64,000 nucleotides of DNA from Cellulomonas humilata. GTDB lineage: Bacteria > Actinomycetota > Actinomycetes > Actinomycetales > Cellulomonadaceae. The stretch is taken from positions 1-64,000 of the forward strand of contig NZ_JABMCI010000067.1 of the NCBI RefSeq assembly GCF_013359775.1. Reading direction: 5' to 3'. Position 1 is the stretch's first letter; every line of letters begins with the position of its first letter. The translations under genes were made by a program, and so were the position numbers. Shown here piece by piece: positions 10,411-20,350 of this stretch. Below the pieces are notes generated by a model, which was given only the letters and a program-made list of their open reading frames with translations, had not been told where the DNA came from and searched no databases.

Positions 10411-11742
10411 TCAGGCGCCGGCGTCGGCGCGTCCCTCGGCCCACTTGGCGTTCAGGTCGTCGAAGATCTGCTCCTTGGTGCGGGCACCGGAGCGGGCGTC
10501 GTCGATGATCTGGAGGCGGTACTTGGGATCGGTGGTCACGATGCCCGACGCGGTGTCGATGTCCGCGAACAGCGACTCCTTGCCCTCGGGGGCGGGGTTC
10601 ATCGTGATGAGCTCGACGTCCTCCATGAAGCTTGCGAGCGCGGCCGGGACCGCCCCGTCGATCATCGGCGAGAGGCCGACCTCTGCCTCGGAGTAGCCCG
10701 ACTCGTGGTTGAACCAGTCGATCCACGCCCGGGCGGTCGCCTTGTTCTTCGAGTTCACGTTGATGCCGAGGTTGTAGTCGCCACCCGCAACCGCGTGGAA
10801 CTTGCCGTCGACCTGGACGGGGATCGGCATGTAGCCGATGTCCTCCGGGTCGGCGCCCGCCGCCTCGGCGGCCGCAGCCATCTGCGGGATGGCCCACGAG
10901 CCGAGCTGCATCGTCGCGATCTCGCCGACGCCGATCATGCGCTTGGAGCCCTCCCAGTCGGTGGTGGTCGGGTCCGCCTCGGTGAGGCCCTGGGCGACGG
11001 CGTCATAGAGCGTGCCGTCCGTGGCGCCGTAGTCGGAGTCGTCCGTCCACGGCGTGTCGGACTGCGTCATCTCGTTGATGGCGTCCGGGTTCGCCGTGAC
11101 CGCGCCGCGCCAGCCGTCCCACTGCGAGAGCGCCCACGAGTCCTTGTAGTTGGTGTAGAGCGGGGCGACCGCGATGCCCTTGTCCTTGATGGCCTGGAGG
11201 TCGTCGAGGTACTCCTGCGGGGTGGTCGGGAACTCCGTGACCCCGGCCTCCTCCCACACGCGCTTGTTGTAGAGGACTCCTTGGACGTTGCCGACGACGG
11301 GGATGCCGTAGGTCTTGCCCTCGAAGGACTTGTCGTTGATCCAGCGGTACTCCTTCTCCATCTCGGCCTGGTCGCCGAGCGGCTCGAAGAAGTCGGGCAG
11401 CTGGTCGGGGGTGACCGAGCCCGGGATGGCCAGGACGTCGCCGTACTCGTCGGTGTTCATCCGGGTCTTGATGGTGCCCTCGTAGTCCTTGACGCCCTCG
11501 ACCTTGACGTCGGTGACCTCCGGGTACTTGGCCTTGAACTCCTCGACGTACTTGTCGAACGTGCCGTCCTCCACGCGGTCCGTGCGCCACGTCAGGACGG
11601 TGATCGAGCCCGAGGGGGTGCCGTCGTCGGCAGCCTCGTCTTCGTCACCGCTCGCGCCGCCCGAACAGGCGGCGGTGAGGGCAAGGATCGAGGTGGCGGC
11701 CGCCATCGCCATCAGGCGTGTGCGTCGCTTCTGAGGGAACAT
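10411..11742 (-). CDS. Sugar-binding lipoprotein of CUT1 ABC transporter
   Basis: Extracellular solute-binding protein family 1, about 443 residues, anchored as a lipoprotein. Residues 1-26 form a signal peptide (KRRTRLMAMAAATSILALTAAC) with lipobox LTAAC, followed by an acidic linker. The mature part has typical features such as SITVLTWRTDRVEDGTFDKY, GIPVVGNVQGVLYNKRVWEEAG and aromatic residues (YRWIND, WDGWRG) that could stack on sugar rings. ATG 11742 lies about 88 nt downstream of the conserved promoter/operator at 11837-11867. Linked enzymes suggest galactomanno- or manno-oligosaccharides as ligands. Confidence 0.93.
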   Translation of the reverse strand: MFPQKRRTRLMAMAAATSILALTAACSGGASGDEDEAADDGTPSGSITVLTWRTDRVEDGTFDKYVEEFKAKYPEVTDVKVEGVKDYEGTIKTRMNTDEYGDVLAIPGSVTPDQLPDFFEPLGDQAEMEKEYRWINDKSFEGKTYGIPVVGNVQGVLYNKRVWEEAGVTEFPTTPQEYLDDLQAIKDKGIAVAPLYTNYKDSWALSQWDGWRGAVTANPDAINEMTQSDTPWTDDSDYGATDGTLYDAVAQGLTEADPTTTDWEGSKRMIGVGEIATMQLGSWAIPQMAAAAEAAGADPEDIGYMPIPVQVDGKFHAVAGGDYNLGINVNSKNKATARAWIDWFNHESGYSEAEVGLSPMIDGAVPAALASFMEDVELITMNPAPEGKESLFADIDTASGIVTTDPKYRLQIIDDARSGARTKEQIFDDLNAKWAEGRADAGA

Positions 11743-11836
11743 CGTTGATCCTCTCGTCGTGCCGGCACCTCCGCGTGCCGACCGGGGTCTGATGAGGCAG
11801 AGCGGCCCGGGGGCCGAGCCGCTGTGCTCCGTGTGG

Positions 11837-11867
11837 CATTCTTAGGCAAGTGAACAAAGTAAGTCAA
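11837..11867 (-). promoter_or_regulatory. Promoter with probable ROK operator (sugar ABC operon)
   Basis: Twin of the element at 6371-6401, differing at three of 31 positions and in the same orientation. On the minus strand: TTGACT (-35), 17-bp spacer beginning TACTTTGTTC, then TAAGAAT (-10), about 90 nt before the binding-protein ATG. It lies between that operon and the divergent ROK gene, where an autoregulated repressor would bind. The resemblance to the TTAGTTTGTT-like sites described for ROK/XylR repressors is from memory. Confidence 0.75.
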
Positions 11868-11947
11868 CGGGCGTGTCGTGGGCACGGCCGTCCGTTCCCG
11901 GATCGTTATGGTGTGCGACGAGGGGGACACCCCATGGAGGAGGACGG

Positions 11948-13186
11948 GTGAGCGGCTCCCAGCCGGGTCTCGGCGCCGCGCACGCGAGCAGCCGGTCGGC
12001 GATCCTCGACCTCATCCGGGCCGCCGGCACGATCAGCCGCGTCGAGCTCACGCGCGCGACCGGCCTCACGGCCGCCACCATCTCCACCGTCGTCCGGCGA
12101 CTGATCGACGACGGCCTCGTGCTGGAGGTCGGCCGCGCCGAGTCCACCGGCGGCAAGCCCCGCATGCTCCTCCAGCTGGACCCGTCGGCGCGCTACGCCA
12201 TCGGCGTCCACCTGGACCACGCCGGCATCACCTACGTCATCGCCAACCTCGGTGGCGCGATCGTCGCCCGCTGGCGCCGGCCGGGCGCGGGCTCGGACGA
12301 CCCGCGCGAGGTCGTCGCCCGCATCGCCGCCGAGATCCGCACCACGGTGACGCGCGTGGGCGTCGACCCGGCACGCATCCTCGGGCTGGGCGTCGTCTCG
12401 CCCGGTCCCATCTCCGCGTCGACCGGCATGACGCTCACCCCGCCCGTGATGCAGCGCTGGACCGAGTTCCCGCTGGGCGCCGCGCTCGAGGAGGCCATCG
12501 GCCTGCCCGTGCTGCTGGACAACGACGCCACCGCCGCGGCGATCGGCGAGTACTGGTCGGGCGGCATCTCGACCGGGTCGGCGTTCGCCGCGCTCTACAT
12601 GGGCACCGGGATCGGCGCGGGGATCCTCGTCGACGGCACGGTGTACCGCGGCTCCAGCTCGAACGCCGGGGAGGTCGGGCACATCTGCGTCGACCTCGAC
12701 GGTCCCGAGTGCTGGTGCGGCAACCGCGGGTGCGTCGAGGCGCTGGCCGGGCCCGCCGCCGTCGTCGCTGCGGCGCGGGACGCGGGGATCGATCTGGCAG
12801 GCCGGAACGTCGCGGAGAACTTCGGCTCGCTCGCGCGCGCCGCCAGCCGCGGTGAGGCGCTGCCGATGGAGCTGCTCCAGCGGTCGGCCCGGTACCTCGG
12901 GGTCGCCGCGCAGACCCTGGCCAACGTGCTCGACCTCGAGCTGGTCATCCTCACCGGACCGGCGTTCGCGCTCGCGGGCTCGCTCTACCTGCCCGAGATC
13001 GAGCGTCGGCTGGGCCAGTCGTTCTTCGCCCGCGGCAGCCACCCCGTGCGGGTGATCATCTCCTCCAACGCTCCCGAGGCCGCCGCGGTCGGTGCGGCAG
13101 CGCTGGTGCTCCAGAGCGAGCTGGCGCCGCGGCAGGCAGGCGTGCGGATGCCGCTGGAGCTCCCGCTCGAGGTCACCGCGGGCTGA
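11948..13186 (+). CDS. ROK-family transcriptional repressor
   Basis: About 412 residues. An N-terminal winged helix-turn-helix (about 12-75; SAILDLIRAAGTISRVELTR then GLTAATISTVVRRLIDDGLV and the wing TGGKPRMLLQL) is joined to a ROK sugar-kinase-like domain (about 80-400). ROK signatures: GIGVHLDHAG in place of the kinase phosphate loop, the LLDNDATAAAIGEY segment and the zinc site CWCGNRGCVE. GTG 11948 was chosen because GGAGGAGGA ends three bases before it and it begins just ahead of the HTH; an upstream GTG at 11873 adds an unlikely leader. Position between the sugar importer and the twin operators makes it the likely regulator of the whole block at 2860-11742, relieved by an incoming sugar. 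Confidence 0.92.
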   Translation: MSGSQPGLGAAHASSRSAILDLIRAAGTISRVELTRATGLTAATISTVVRRLIDDGLVLEVGRAESTGGKPRMLLQLDPSARYAIGVHLDHAGITYVIANLGGAIVARWRRPGAGSDDPREVVARIAAEIRTTVTRVGVDPARILGLGVVSPGPISASTGMTLTPPVMQRWTEFPLGAALEEAIGLPVLLDNDATAAAIGEYWSGGISTGSAFAALYMGTGIGAGILVDGTVYRGSSSNAGEVGHICVDLDGPECWCGNRGCVEALAGPAAVVAAARDAGIDLAGRNVAENFGSLARAASRGEALPMELLQRSARYLGVAAQTLANVLDLELVILTGPAFALAGSLYLPEIERRLGQSFFARGSHPVRVIISSNAPEAAAVGAAALVLQSELAPRQAGVRMPLELPLEVTAG

Positions 13187-14437
13187 TCAGCCGGTCAGCC
13201 GCTCCAGCCCCGCGAGGGGGATCGGCAGCCACGACGGGCGGTTGCGGGACTCGTACACGGCCTCGTAGAGCGTCTTGTCGAGCTCCAGCGCGCGCAGGAG
13301 CGTCTGGTCCCCGCCTCCGTACCCGCGCAGCAGGCCGGCGCGGGCGTCGGCCGTCCAGGACGCTGCGTCGGCGCCCGTGAGCCCGCCGACGGCCGCGGCG
13401 TAGTCGATCGAGCGCAGCAGCCCGGCGACGTCCCGCAGGGCCAGGTCCGGCCGGGTGCGCTGCGCGAGCGGGGCGAGAGGCTCGCCCTCGAAGTCCATGA
13501 TGAACCAGGTGTCGTGCGACCGGAGCACCTGCCCGAGGTGCAGGTCGCCGTGCACGCGCTGGCGCGGCGGTGCAGACGACAGCGCCCGGACCTCGGCGAC
13601 GACGGCCGCGACCCCGTCGGCGAACCGCGCCAGGGCCGGGACCGCGGACAGTGCCCAGGAGAAGCGGGCCGCGACCGCGCGGGCGACCTCCTCGGGGCCG
13701 TCGTCGGACGGGTCGACCCCGTACGCCTCGACCAGGGCGACGTGCATGGTGGCGGTGATCGCGCCCAGCTCCGCGGCCAGGGGTGCGAACGTCTCGGCGC
13801 GGCCCGCGTACGCGCAGGCCAGCTCGAAGCCGTCCTCGGCCGCGTCGACGAACGCGGCGAGGACCCCGAGGTAGCCGGTCACCGGGTCGCCGTCGTGACC
13901 GGGCCACTCGGCCTGCAGCCACGCCAGCGGCGCCGGCACGTTCGCCCAGCCGACGTCCACCAGGTGCCGGGGCACGTCGACGTCGGGGTTCTCGCCCGGG
14001 GCGATGGCGCGCAGCACCTTGAGGATGCCCGGCCGGGCGCCCGGCAGGATCACCGAGGTGTTGGACTGCTCGCCGGAGACCACCCGGGCCGCGGACACGT
14101 CGACCTCGGCACCCGGACCGTCCGCGGCCGCGAGCCACGCGCGCAGGAATGCCGGGTGGTGGGCGCCGTCCAGCACCGTCCGGCCGTCGAGGGTGCCGAG
14201 GGCCTCGGGGGACGGCTCGTCGGTGAGGACCAGCGGCACCTGCAGGACGACGTCGATGGATCCCGCGCGCGCACGGACCAGCAGGATCGTGACGTCGGGG
14301 GCGAGCGCGAACGACGCCACCGGCGACAGCTCCGCCGCCTGACCCTTGGCGGGGAACCAGCGGCGCGTGGGCAGCCAGTCCCGCAGCACGTCGAGCAGGC
14401 GCGCGTCGTCGGGGGAGGTGCGGGCGCTCAGGCTCAC
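13187..14437 (-). CDS. mak: Maltokinase
   Basis: Phosphorylates maltose to maltose 1-phosphate with ATP (EC 2.7.1.175), the substrate of GlgE. About 416 residues with the aminoglycoside-phosphotransferase-like fold. N-terminal cap: [15 protein letters not shown]. The kinase core has [19 protein letters not shown] (ATP-lysine region), catalytic [11 protein letters not shown] and the metal-binding [16 protein letters not shown] 14437 overlaps the treS stop by four bases (GTGA), so translation is coupled. The stop codon directly abuts that of the convergent ROK gene, with no room for a terminator. Confidence 0.93.
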   Translation of the reverse strand: MSLSARTSPDDARLLDVLRDWLPTRRWFPAKGQAAELSPVASFALAPDVTILLVRARAGSIDVVLQVPLVLTDEPSPEALGTLDGRTVLDGAHHPAFLRAWLAAADGPGAEVDVSAARVVSGEQSNTSVILPGARPGILKVLRAIAPGENPDVDVPRHLVDVGWANVPAPLAWLQAEWPGHDGDPVTGYLGVLAAFVDAAEDGFELACAYAGRAETFAPLAAELGAITATMHVALVEAYGVDPSDDGPEEVARAVAARFSWALSAVPALARFADGVAAVVAEVRALSSAPPRQRVHGDLHLGQVLRSHDTWFIMDFEGEPLAPLAQRTRPDLALRDVAGLLRSIDYAAAVGGLTGADAASWTADARAGLLRGYGGGDQTLLRALELDKTLYEAVYESRNRPSWLPIPLAGLERLTG

Positions 14438-16197
14438 GGGGCGGTCAGCTCCAGCCAGTAGAAGTCGCGCGACCCGAGCGTGAACGAGGCGGTGCCGTCG
14501 GGCCGGATCGAGGCGAACGGAGCCCCGCCGAAGACGTCGTGCACGGACCAGCCGGCGCGGTCCTTCAGGGTCACCGTGGCCGCACGGGCGGTCGACGCCA
14601 GGTTGGCCACCACCAGGATCGTCTCGTCGGCGGTCCGCCGGCAGAACGCCAGCACCGAGTCGTTGTCGCAGGCCAGCACCTCGAAGTCTCCGGCGCCCAG
14701 TGCCGGGTGCAGGCGCCGGACGGCGAGCATGCCGTGCACCCAGTGCAGCAGCGAGGTGGGCTGCGCCAGCTGGGCCTCGACGTTGGTGTGGCTGAAGTGG
14801 TGCACCAGCGACTGGACGAGCGGCAGGTAGAGCTTGCCGGGATCCGCCGTGGAGAAGCCGGCGTTGCGGTCGGGAGTCCACTGCATAGGCGTGCGCACCG
14901 AGTCGCGGTCGGGCAGCCAGATGTTGTCACCCATGCCGATCTCGTCGCCGTAGTACAGGCACGGGCTGCCGGGCAGGGAGAGCAGCAGCGCGTGCGCGAG
15001 CTCGATCTCCTTGCGGGAGTTGTCCAGCAGCGGGGCCAGCCGACGCCGGATCCCGACGTTGGCGCGCATCCGGGAGTCCGGCGCGTACCAGCCGTACATC
15101 GACGCGCGCTCCTCGGTGGAGACCATCTCGAGGGTGAGCTCGTCGTGGTTGCGCAGGAACGTGCTCCACTGGGCGCCGTTGTTCGGGATCGGCGGCGTGT
15201 CGGCCAGGATGTCGATGATCTGCGTCGCCCGCTGGTCGCGGATCGAGTAGTAGATCCGGGGCATCACCGGGAAGTGGAAGCACATGTGGCACTCCGGCTC
15301 CTCCTCGGTGCCGAAGTAGTGCACGACGTCCTCGGGCCACTGGTTGGCCTCGGCCAGCATGATCCGGCCCGGGAACTCGTCGTCGATCATCTTGCGGACC
15401 TTGCGCAGGAACGCGTGCGTCTCGGGGAGGTTCTCGCAGTTGGTGCCCTCGGCCTCGAACAGGTACGGCACCGCGTCGAGGCGGAACCCGTCCACGCCGA
15501 TGCCCAGCCAGAACCGGCCGACGTCGAGCATCGCCTCGACCACCCGCGGGTTCTCGAAGTTCAGGTCCGGCTGGTGGCCGAAGAACCGGTGCCAGAAGAA
15601 CTGCCGCCGCACGGGGTCGAAGGTCCAGTTGGACGTCTCGGTGTCGACGAAGATGATGCGCGCGTCCGGGTACTTGGTGTTGTCGTCGCTCCACACGTAG
15701 AAGTCGCCGTACGGCCCGTCGGGGTCGGAGCGGGAGGCCTGGAACCACGGGTGCTGGTCGCTGGTGTGGTTCATCACCAGGTCGACGACGATGCGCATGC
15801 CGCGGGCGTGCACCTGCTCGATGAGCTCGGTGAAGTCCGCCATGGTCCCGTACTGGCCGGCGATCGCTGTGTAGTCGGCCACGTCGTAGCCGCCGTCGCG
15901 CAACGGGCTCGGGTAGAACGGCGGCAGCCACAGGCAGTCGATGCCGAGCCACTGGAGGTAGTCCAGCCGGTCGATGAGCCCGCGCAGGTCGCCGCTGCCC
16001 TGACCCGAGGAGTCGGAGAAGGTGCGGAGCATGACCTCGTAGAACACCGCGGTCCGGTACCACTCACGGTCCTGCGTGAGGCCGCCCGCGACCTCGACGG
16101 GGTGCGGCATCGCGGGCTGGCGACGAGCGGGCAGCGCGATCTGGGCGGTGGTGGGCGCAGGCTCGCGGGCGTGCCGGCCCGCGGGGGTCTCGGTCAC
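14434..16197 (-). CDS. treS: Trehalose synthase (maltose alpha-D-glucosyltransferase)
   Basis: Interconverts trehalose and maltose (EC 5.4.99.16), feeding maltose to Mak. About 587 residues, a GH13 subfamily 16 enzyme without fused kinase domain. Visible motifs: [40 protein letters not shown], nucleophile Asp in [13 protein letters not shown], acid Glu in [13 protein letters not shown], third Asp in [13 protein letters not shown] and the [16 protein letters not shown] segment. The first 45 residues are a low-complexity extension before [16 protein letters not shown] 16197 overlaps the glgE stop by four bases. Operon order glgE-treS-mak. Confidence 0.95.
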   Translation of the reverse strand: MTETPAGRHAREPAPTTAQIALPARRQPAMPHPVEVAGGLTQDREWYRTAVFYEVMLRTFSDSSGQGSGDLRGLIDRLDYLQWLGIDCLWLPPFYPSPLRDGGYDVADYTAIAGQYGTMADFTELIEQVHARGMRIVVDLVMNHTSDQHPWFQASRSDPDGPYGDFYVWSDDNTKYPDARIIFVDTETSNWTFDPVRRQFFWHRFFGHQPDLNFENPRVVEAMLDVGRFWLGIGVDGFRLDAVPYLFEAEGTNCENLPETHAFLRKVRKMIDDEFPGRIMLAEANQWPEDVVHYFGTEEEPECHMCFHFPVMPRIYYSIRDQRATQIIDILADTPPIPNNGAQWSTFLRNHDELTLEMVSTEERASMYGWYAPDSRMRANVGIRRRLAPLLDNSRKEIELAHALLLSLPGSPCLYYGDEIGMGDNIWLPDRDSVRTPMQWTPDRNAGFSTADPGKLYLPLVQSLVHHFSHTNVEAQLAQPTSLLHWVHGMLAVRRLHPALGAGDFEVLACDNDSVLAFCRRTADETILVVANLASTARAATVTLKDRAGWSVHDVFGGAPFASIRPDGTASFTLGSRDFYWLELTAP

Positions 16198-18215
16198 GGC
16201 GCGACCAGGTTCACCACGTGAGCCGCCCGGATCATCGGGTCGAGCCGGACGAACACCGACGAGCCCCACTCGTACGCCTCGTCGGAGAGCACGTCGTGCG
16301 CGACCACCGGCCGGCCTGGATCGAGGCCGTACGCGTGCAGGTCGAGCTGCACCGTGCCCTCCCGGGCGTTCCACGGGTCGAGGTTGACGATGACCACGAT
16401 GGTGTCCGCCCGACCGGTCGGCGAGTGCTCGGCGTCGAGGTGCTTGGAGAAGGCGACGAGGGCGTCGTCGGACGTCGGGAGCACCCGCAGGTTCCGCAGC
16501 TGCTGGAGGGCGGGGTGGGTGTGCCGCAGCTCGTTCAGGCGGCCGAGGAGCAGGTTGATGCCGATGGCGTCGGCCTTCGACCAGTCGCGCGGCTTGAACT
16601 CGTACTTCTCGTTGTCGATCTGCTCGTCGACGCCGGGCCGCGGCACGTCCTCGACCAGCTCGTAGCCGGCGTAGATGCCCCACGTCGGCGCACCCAGGGC
16701 GGCCAGCACGGCCCGGACGGCGAACCCGCGCACGCCCGTGGCCTGGAGGTACGGCGGCAGGATGTCGTGCGTGGTCGGCCAGAAGCTGGGCCGCATCCAC
16801 GCGCCCTGCTCGCCCGAGACCTCCGCCAGGTACTCGGTGATCTCGTCCTTCGTGTTCCGCCAGGTGAAGTACGTGTACGACTGGTGGAACCCGATCTTGG
16901 CGAGCGTCTGCATCATGGCCGGCCGCGTGAACGCCTCGGACAGGAAGATGACCTCGGGGTGGTCGGCCCGCACGGACTGCAGGATCCGCGCCCAGAAGTC
17001 GAGCGGCTTGGTGTGCGGGTTGTCGACGCGAAACAGGGTCACCCCGTGGTCGATCCAGACCTGGAGCACCCGGCGGATCTCGGTGTAGATGCCCTCGGGG
17101 TCGTTGTCGAAGTTCAGCGGGTAGATGTCCTGGTACTTCTTCGGCGGGTTCTCCGCGTACGCGATCGTGCCGTCGGCGCGCGTGGTGAACCACTCCGGGT
17201 GCGCGGTCACCCACGGGTGGTCGGGGGAGCACTGGAGCGCGATGTCCAGGGCCACCTCCATGCCGAGGCCGCGGGCATCGGCGACGAAGTCGTCGAAGTC
17301 GTCGAAGGTGCCGAGCGAGGGCTCGATGGCGTCGTGCCCGCCGACGGGGGAGCCGATGGCGTAGGGCGAGCCCGGGTCGCCCAGGTCGGCGAAGAGCGAG
17401 TTGTTGGGGCCCTTGCGGTACGTCGCACCGATCGGGTGCACGGGCGTCAGGTAGACCACGTCGAAGCCCATGCCGGCGATGCGCGGCAGGTCGAGGGCGG
17501 CGGTGCGCAGCGTCCCGGAGTGCCACTGGCCGATCTCCGGGTCGTACTTGGCACCCTGCGAGCGGGGGAAGAGCTCGTACCAGGACCCGGCGAGGGCGAG
17601 CGGGCGGTCGACCACCAGCGGGTACGCGGGCGACCGGGTGACGGAGTCCCGCAGCGGGTGGGCGGCCAGGACCGCGTGCACCTGCGCCGACAGCCCGGCC
17701 GAGAGGCGCTCGCGCGGGGCGTCGCGGACGTCGCGCAGGCCGATCACCGCGTCGGTGAGCACGCGGGCTGCCGCGCGGGGCATCGCGTCCGCACCGGTGC
17801 GGGCTGCGGCGCGCTCGAGCAACAGCGCACCCTCGGCGAGCATCAGCTCGACGTCCACCCCGGCCTCGACCTTGATCGTCGCGTCGTGCACCCAGGTGCC
17901 GTACGGGTCCGACCAGCCCTCGACGCGGAACGTCCAGTCGCCGGTGCTCGTCGGGACGAGGCGGGCCTCGAACCGGTCGAGGCCGGGCGCGATGTCGACC
18001 ATCCGCGCGCTCGCGCGGTCGACGCCGGTGGGATCGGTGAGCACCGCCGTGGCGCCCACGGCGTCGTGCCCCTCGCGGAACACGGTCGCCCGCACGGGTA
18101 CGGCTTCACCGACGACGGCCTTGGCCGGGAACCGTCCGGCTTCCGCCACAGGAGAGACATCGACGACGGGGATGCGGCCGACGGAGGTGCCCAGGGGCAC
18201 GGGGCTGATCGTCAC
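16194..18215 (-). CDS. glgE: Alpha-1,4-glucan:maltose-1-phosphate maltosyltransferase GlgE
   Basis: Extends alpha-1,4-glucan by transferring maltosyl units from maltose 1-phosphate (EC 2.4.99.16). About 673 residues, GH13 subfamily 3. An N-terminal beta-sandwich (about 1-110) and an inserted helical domain precede the barrel. Motifs: [31 protein letters not shown], nucleophile Asp in [16 protein letters not shown], acid Glu in [14 protein letters not shown] and third Asp in [15 protein letters not shown] 18215 was chosen because it starts the conserved region and lies seven bases after a TAGGTT -10 box; upstream codons in frame have no support. First gene of glgE-treS-mak; together with glgB it completes the trehalose-to-glucan route. 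Confidence 0.96.
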   Translation of the reverse strand: MTISPVPLGTSVGRIPVVDVSPVAEAGRFPAKAVVGEAVPVRATVFREGHDAVGATAVLTDPTGVDRASARMVDIAPGLDRFEARLVPTSTGDWTFRVEGWSDPYGTWVHDATIKVEAGVDVELMLAEGALLLERAAARTGADAMPRAAARVLTDAVIGLRDVRDAPRERLSAGLSAQVHAVLAAHPLRDSVTRSPAYPLVVDRPLALAGSWYELFPRSQGAKYDPEIGQWHSGTLRTAALDLPRIAGMGFDVVYLTPVHPIGATYRKGPNNSLFADLGDPGSPYAIGSPVGGHDAIEPSLGTFDDFDDFVADARGLGMEVALDIALQCSPDHPWVTAHPEWFTTRADGTIAYAENPPKKYQDIYPLNFDNDPEGIYTEIRRVLQVWIDHGVTLFRVDNPHTKPLDFWARILQSVRADHPEVIFLSEAFTRPAMMQTLAKIGFHQSYTYFTWRNTKDEITEYLAEVSGEQGAWMRPSFWPTTHDILPPYLQATGVRGFAVRAVLAALGAPTWGIYAGYELVEDVPRPGVDEQIDNEKYEFKPRDWSKADAIGINLLLGRLNELRHTHPALQQLRNLRVLPTSDDALVAFSKHLDAEHSPTGRADTIVVIVNLDPWNAREGTVQLDLHAYGLDPGRPVVAHDVLSDEAYEWGSSVFVRLDPMIRAAHVVNLVAP

Positions 18216-18228
18216 ACTCCCGAACCTA
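18216..18228 (-). promoter_or_regulatory. -10 box of a leaderless glgE promoter
   Basis: TAGGTT (18228-18223 on the minus strand) is followed by seven bases and then the GTG start. That spacing puts the transcription start at or within a base of the start codon. No Shine-Dalgarno sequence precedes the GTG. Confidence 0.55.
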
Positions 18229-18264
18229 TCCGTTGGTCCTGGTAGCAGGCATCTGGAGCGCCGG

Positions 18265-19911
18265 TTATGCGCCGAGCGCCCTGCCCACCGTGCGACCCGT
18301 GAACAGGCAGCCGCCGAGGAAGGTCCCCTCCAGCGCGCGGTGCCCGTGCACGCCACCACCGCCGAACCCCGCGGCCTCGCCGGCCGCCCACAGCCCCGGC
18401 AGCACCTCGCCGTCGGGGCGCAGGACGCGGCCCTCGAGGTCGGTGTGCAGGCCGCCGAGGGTCTTGCGGGTGAGCACCGAGAGCCGCACGGCGAGCAGCG
18501 GACCGTGCTGCGCGTCGAGCAGCCGGTGCGGCTTGGCCACCCGGATGACCTTGTCGACGACGTACCGCCGCGCCATCGCGGTGGCCACCACCTGGGCGTC
18601 CTTGCCCAGACCGGTCTCCACCTGCCGGTCCCGGGCGACGATCGTCCGCTCCAGGGCGGCGGCGTCGATCCGGTCGGTGCCGGACAGCGCGTTCATCTTC
18701 ACGGCCAGCTCGGCGGGCGTGTCCGCCCAGAGGAACTCGTCGGACTTCTCCGCGAACGCCTCGACGGGCCCGACCGCGCCCGGCTTGACGCGCTCCAGCA
18801 GCAGCCTGACGTCCTTGCCGGTCAGGTCCGGGTTCTGTTCCGAGCCCGAGAGTGCGAACTCCGAGCCGAGGATCGTCTTGTCCAGCACGAACCACGAGTG
18901 GTCGTCGCCGCGCTCGGTGACGTGCTGCAGCGCGCCGAGCGAGTCGAAGCCGGGGAACAGCGGGGCGGGCAGCCGGTGCCCGTCGGCGTCGAGCCACAGG
19001 CTGCTCGGGCCGGCGAGGATCCGGATGCCGTGCCGCGACCACACCGGAGAGTGGTTGGTGATGCCCTCCGGGTAGTGCCACATCCGGTCCTCGTGCACGA
19101 CGGCCGCGCCGGACGCCTTGGCGGCGGCGATGCCGGAGCCGTCCACGTGGTCCGGCACCCCGGCGAGCATCCGCGCGGGCAGCCGGCCGGCCGACGCCGG
19201 CCACGTCGAGCGGACCAGGTCGTGGTTGGCGCCGATGCCGCCCGTGGCGACGACGACCGCGGCCGCGGAGATCTCGAACGGTGCGGCGACCTCGCGGGAG
19301 CTGGGCACGGCGCGCGCCACGGGGTCCGCCACGAGCACGTCGCCCCGCACGCCGGTGACCCGACCGTCCGTGGTCACCAGGTCGGTCACCCTGTGCCGGA
19401 ACCGCACGTCCACCAGTCCCTCGCGGCGGGCGTCGAGCAGCGCGCGGACGAACGGCTCGAGGACGCCCGGTCCGGTGCCCCACGTGAGGTGGAACCGCGG
19501 GACCGAGTTGCCGTGACCGTCGGCCAGGTACCCGCCCCGCTCGGTCCACTGCACCAGCGGGAACCAGCGCACACCCAGGCCGTGCAGCCACGACCGCAGG
19601 TCACCGGCGGCGAAGTCGACGAAGCCCTCGGCCCACGCGCGTCCCCACCGGTCGGAGCCGTCGTCCGCGAAGCCCGCGGACCCGAGCCAGTCGGCGAGCG
19701 CCAGGTCCGCGGAGTCCTTGACGCCGAGGCGGCGCTGCTCGGGGGTGTCGACGAGGAACAGGCCCCCGAACGACCAGAACGCCTGGCCGCCCAGGCTCGC
19801 GGCAGGTTCCGCGTCCAGCAGGGTGACCCGGCGGCCCGCGGCGACCAGCTCGGCGGTGGCGACGAGCCCGGCCAGGCCCGCGCCGACGACCACGACATCG
19901 GAGTGCGTCAT
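18265..19911 (-). CDS. FAD-dependent oxidoreductase, fumarate reductase/KsdD-like
   Basis: About 548 residues of the FAD_binding_2 superfamily. N-terminal dinucleotide-binding motif VVVVGAGLAGLVATAELVAAG and the acidic ribose-binding end LLDAEPAASLGGQAFWS; a second FAD-contact GLWAAGEAAGFGGGGVHGHRALEGTFLGGC near the C-terminus. Related proteins are annotated as 3-ketosteroid-delta-1-dehydrogenase-like or fumarate reductase-like, and the true substrate is unknown. ATG 19911 is preferred over TTG 19920. Its start is only 25 bp from the divergent GNAT gene, with back-to-back -10 boxes (TAGAGT minus, TACGAT plus). No link to the neighbouring glycogen genes is evident. Confidence 0.85.
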   Translation of the reverse strand: MTHSDVVVVGAGLAGLVATAELVAAGRRVTLLDAEPAASLGGQAFWSFGGLFLVDTPEQRRLGVKDSADLALADWLGSAGFADDGSDRWGRAWAEGFVDFAAGDLRSWLHGLGVRWFPLVQWTERGGYLADGHGNSVPRFHLTWGTGPGVLEPFVRALLDARREGLVDVRFRHRVTDLVTTDGRVTGVRGDVLVADPVARAVPSSREVAAPFEISAAAVVVATGGIGANHDLVRSTWPASAGRLPARMLAGVPDHVDGSGIAAAKASGAAVVHEDRMWHYPEGITNHSPVWSRHGIRILAGPSSLWLDADGHRLPAPLFPGFDSLGALQHVTERGDDHSWFVLDKTILGSEFALSGSEQNPDLTGKDVRLLLERVKPGAVGPVEAFAEKSDEFLWADTPAELAVKMNALSGTDRIDAAALERTIVARDRQVETGLGKDAQVVATAMARRYVVDKVIRVAKPHRLLDAQHGPLLAVRLSVLTRKTLGGLHTDLEGRVLRPDGEVLPGLWAAGEAAGFGGGGVHGHRALEGTFLGGCLFTGRTVGRALGA

Positions 19912-19936
19912 GGTGGGCAACTCTACGATCCGTCTC

Positions 19937-20350
19937 GTGACCTATGTGCTGAGCGACGCCCTCGACCGCGTGGACCGGGAGGCGGTCTGGCGCCTGCTGT
20001 CCACCGAGGCCTACTGGGGTCGGTGGCGCAGCCGCGAGGACGTCGAGCGCCAGCTCGACGGTGCGTGGCGGGTGGTCGGCGCGTACGTCGAGCCCACCGG
20101 CGAGCTCGTCGGGTTCGCCCGCGCGGTGTCCGACGCCGTCGCCTTCGCCTACCTCGCGGACGTCATCGTCGACCCCGCGCACCGGGGAGCCGGGCTCGGC
20201 CGCCGGATCGTCGCGACGATGATCGACGAGGGACCCGGCGCCGACTTCCGCTGGACCCTGTTCACCGGCGACGCCCACGGCCTGTATCGGCAGTACGGCT
20301 TCACCGCACCGGACGAGACCGCGATGGTCCGCCCGGGCCGTCAGGGCTGA
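19937..20350 (+). CDS. GNAT-family N-acetyltransferase
   Basis: About 137 residues, one GNAT fold. The acetyl-CoA pyrophosphate-binding motif is visible as LADVIVDPAHRGAGLGRRIVATMI, followed by a C-terminal LYRQYGFTAPDETAMV. The substrate cannot be told. GTG 19937 lies seven bases after a TACGAT -10 box (19924-19929), so translation is probably leaderless; an upstream extension of the frame overlaps the opposing gene and is unsupported. The last ten bases overlap the 3' end of the convergent glgX gene. Confidence 0.85.
   Translation: MTYVLSDALDRVDREAVWRLLSTEAYWGRWRSREDVERQLDGAWRVVGAYVEPTGELVGFARAVSDAVAFAYLADVIVDPAHRGAGLGRRIVATMIDEGPGADFRWTLFTGDAHGLYRQYGFTAPDETAMVRPGRQG

Noticed and set aside
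13187..18215. glgE-treS-mak operon as a novel system
   Set aside because: It is the established GlgE pathway of alpha-glucan synthesis from trehalose; only its separation from glgB is notable.
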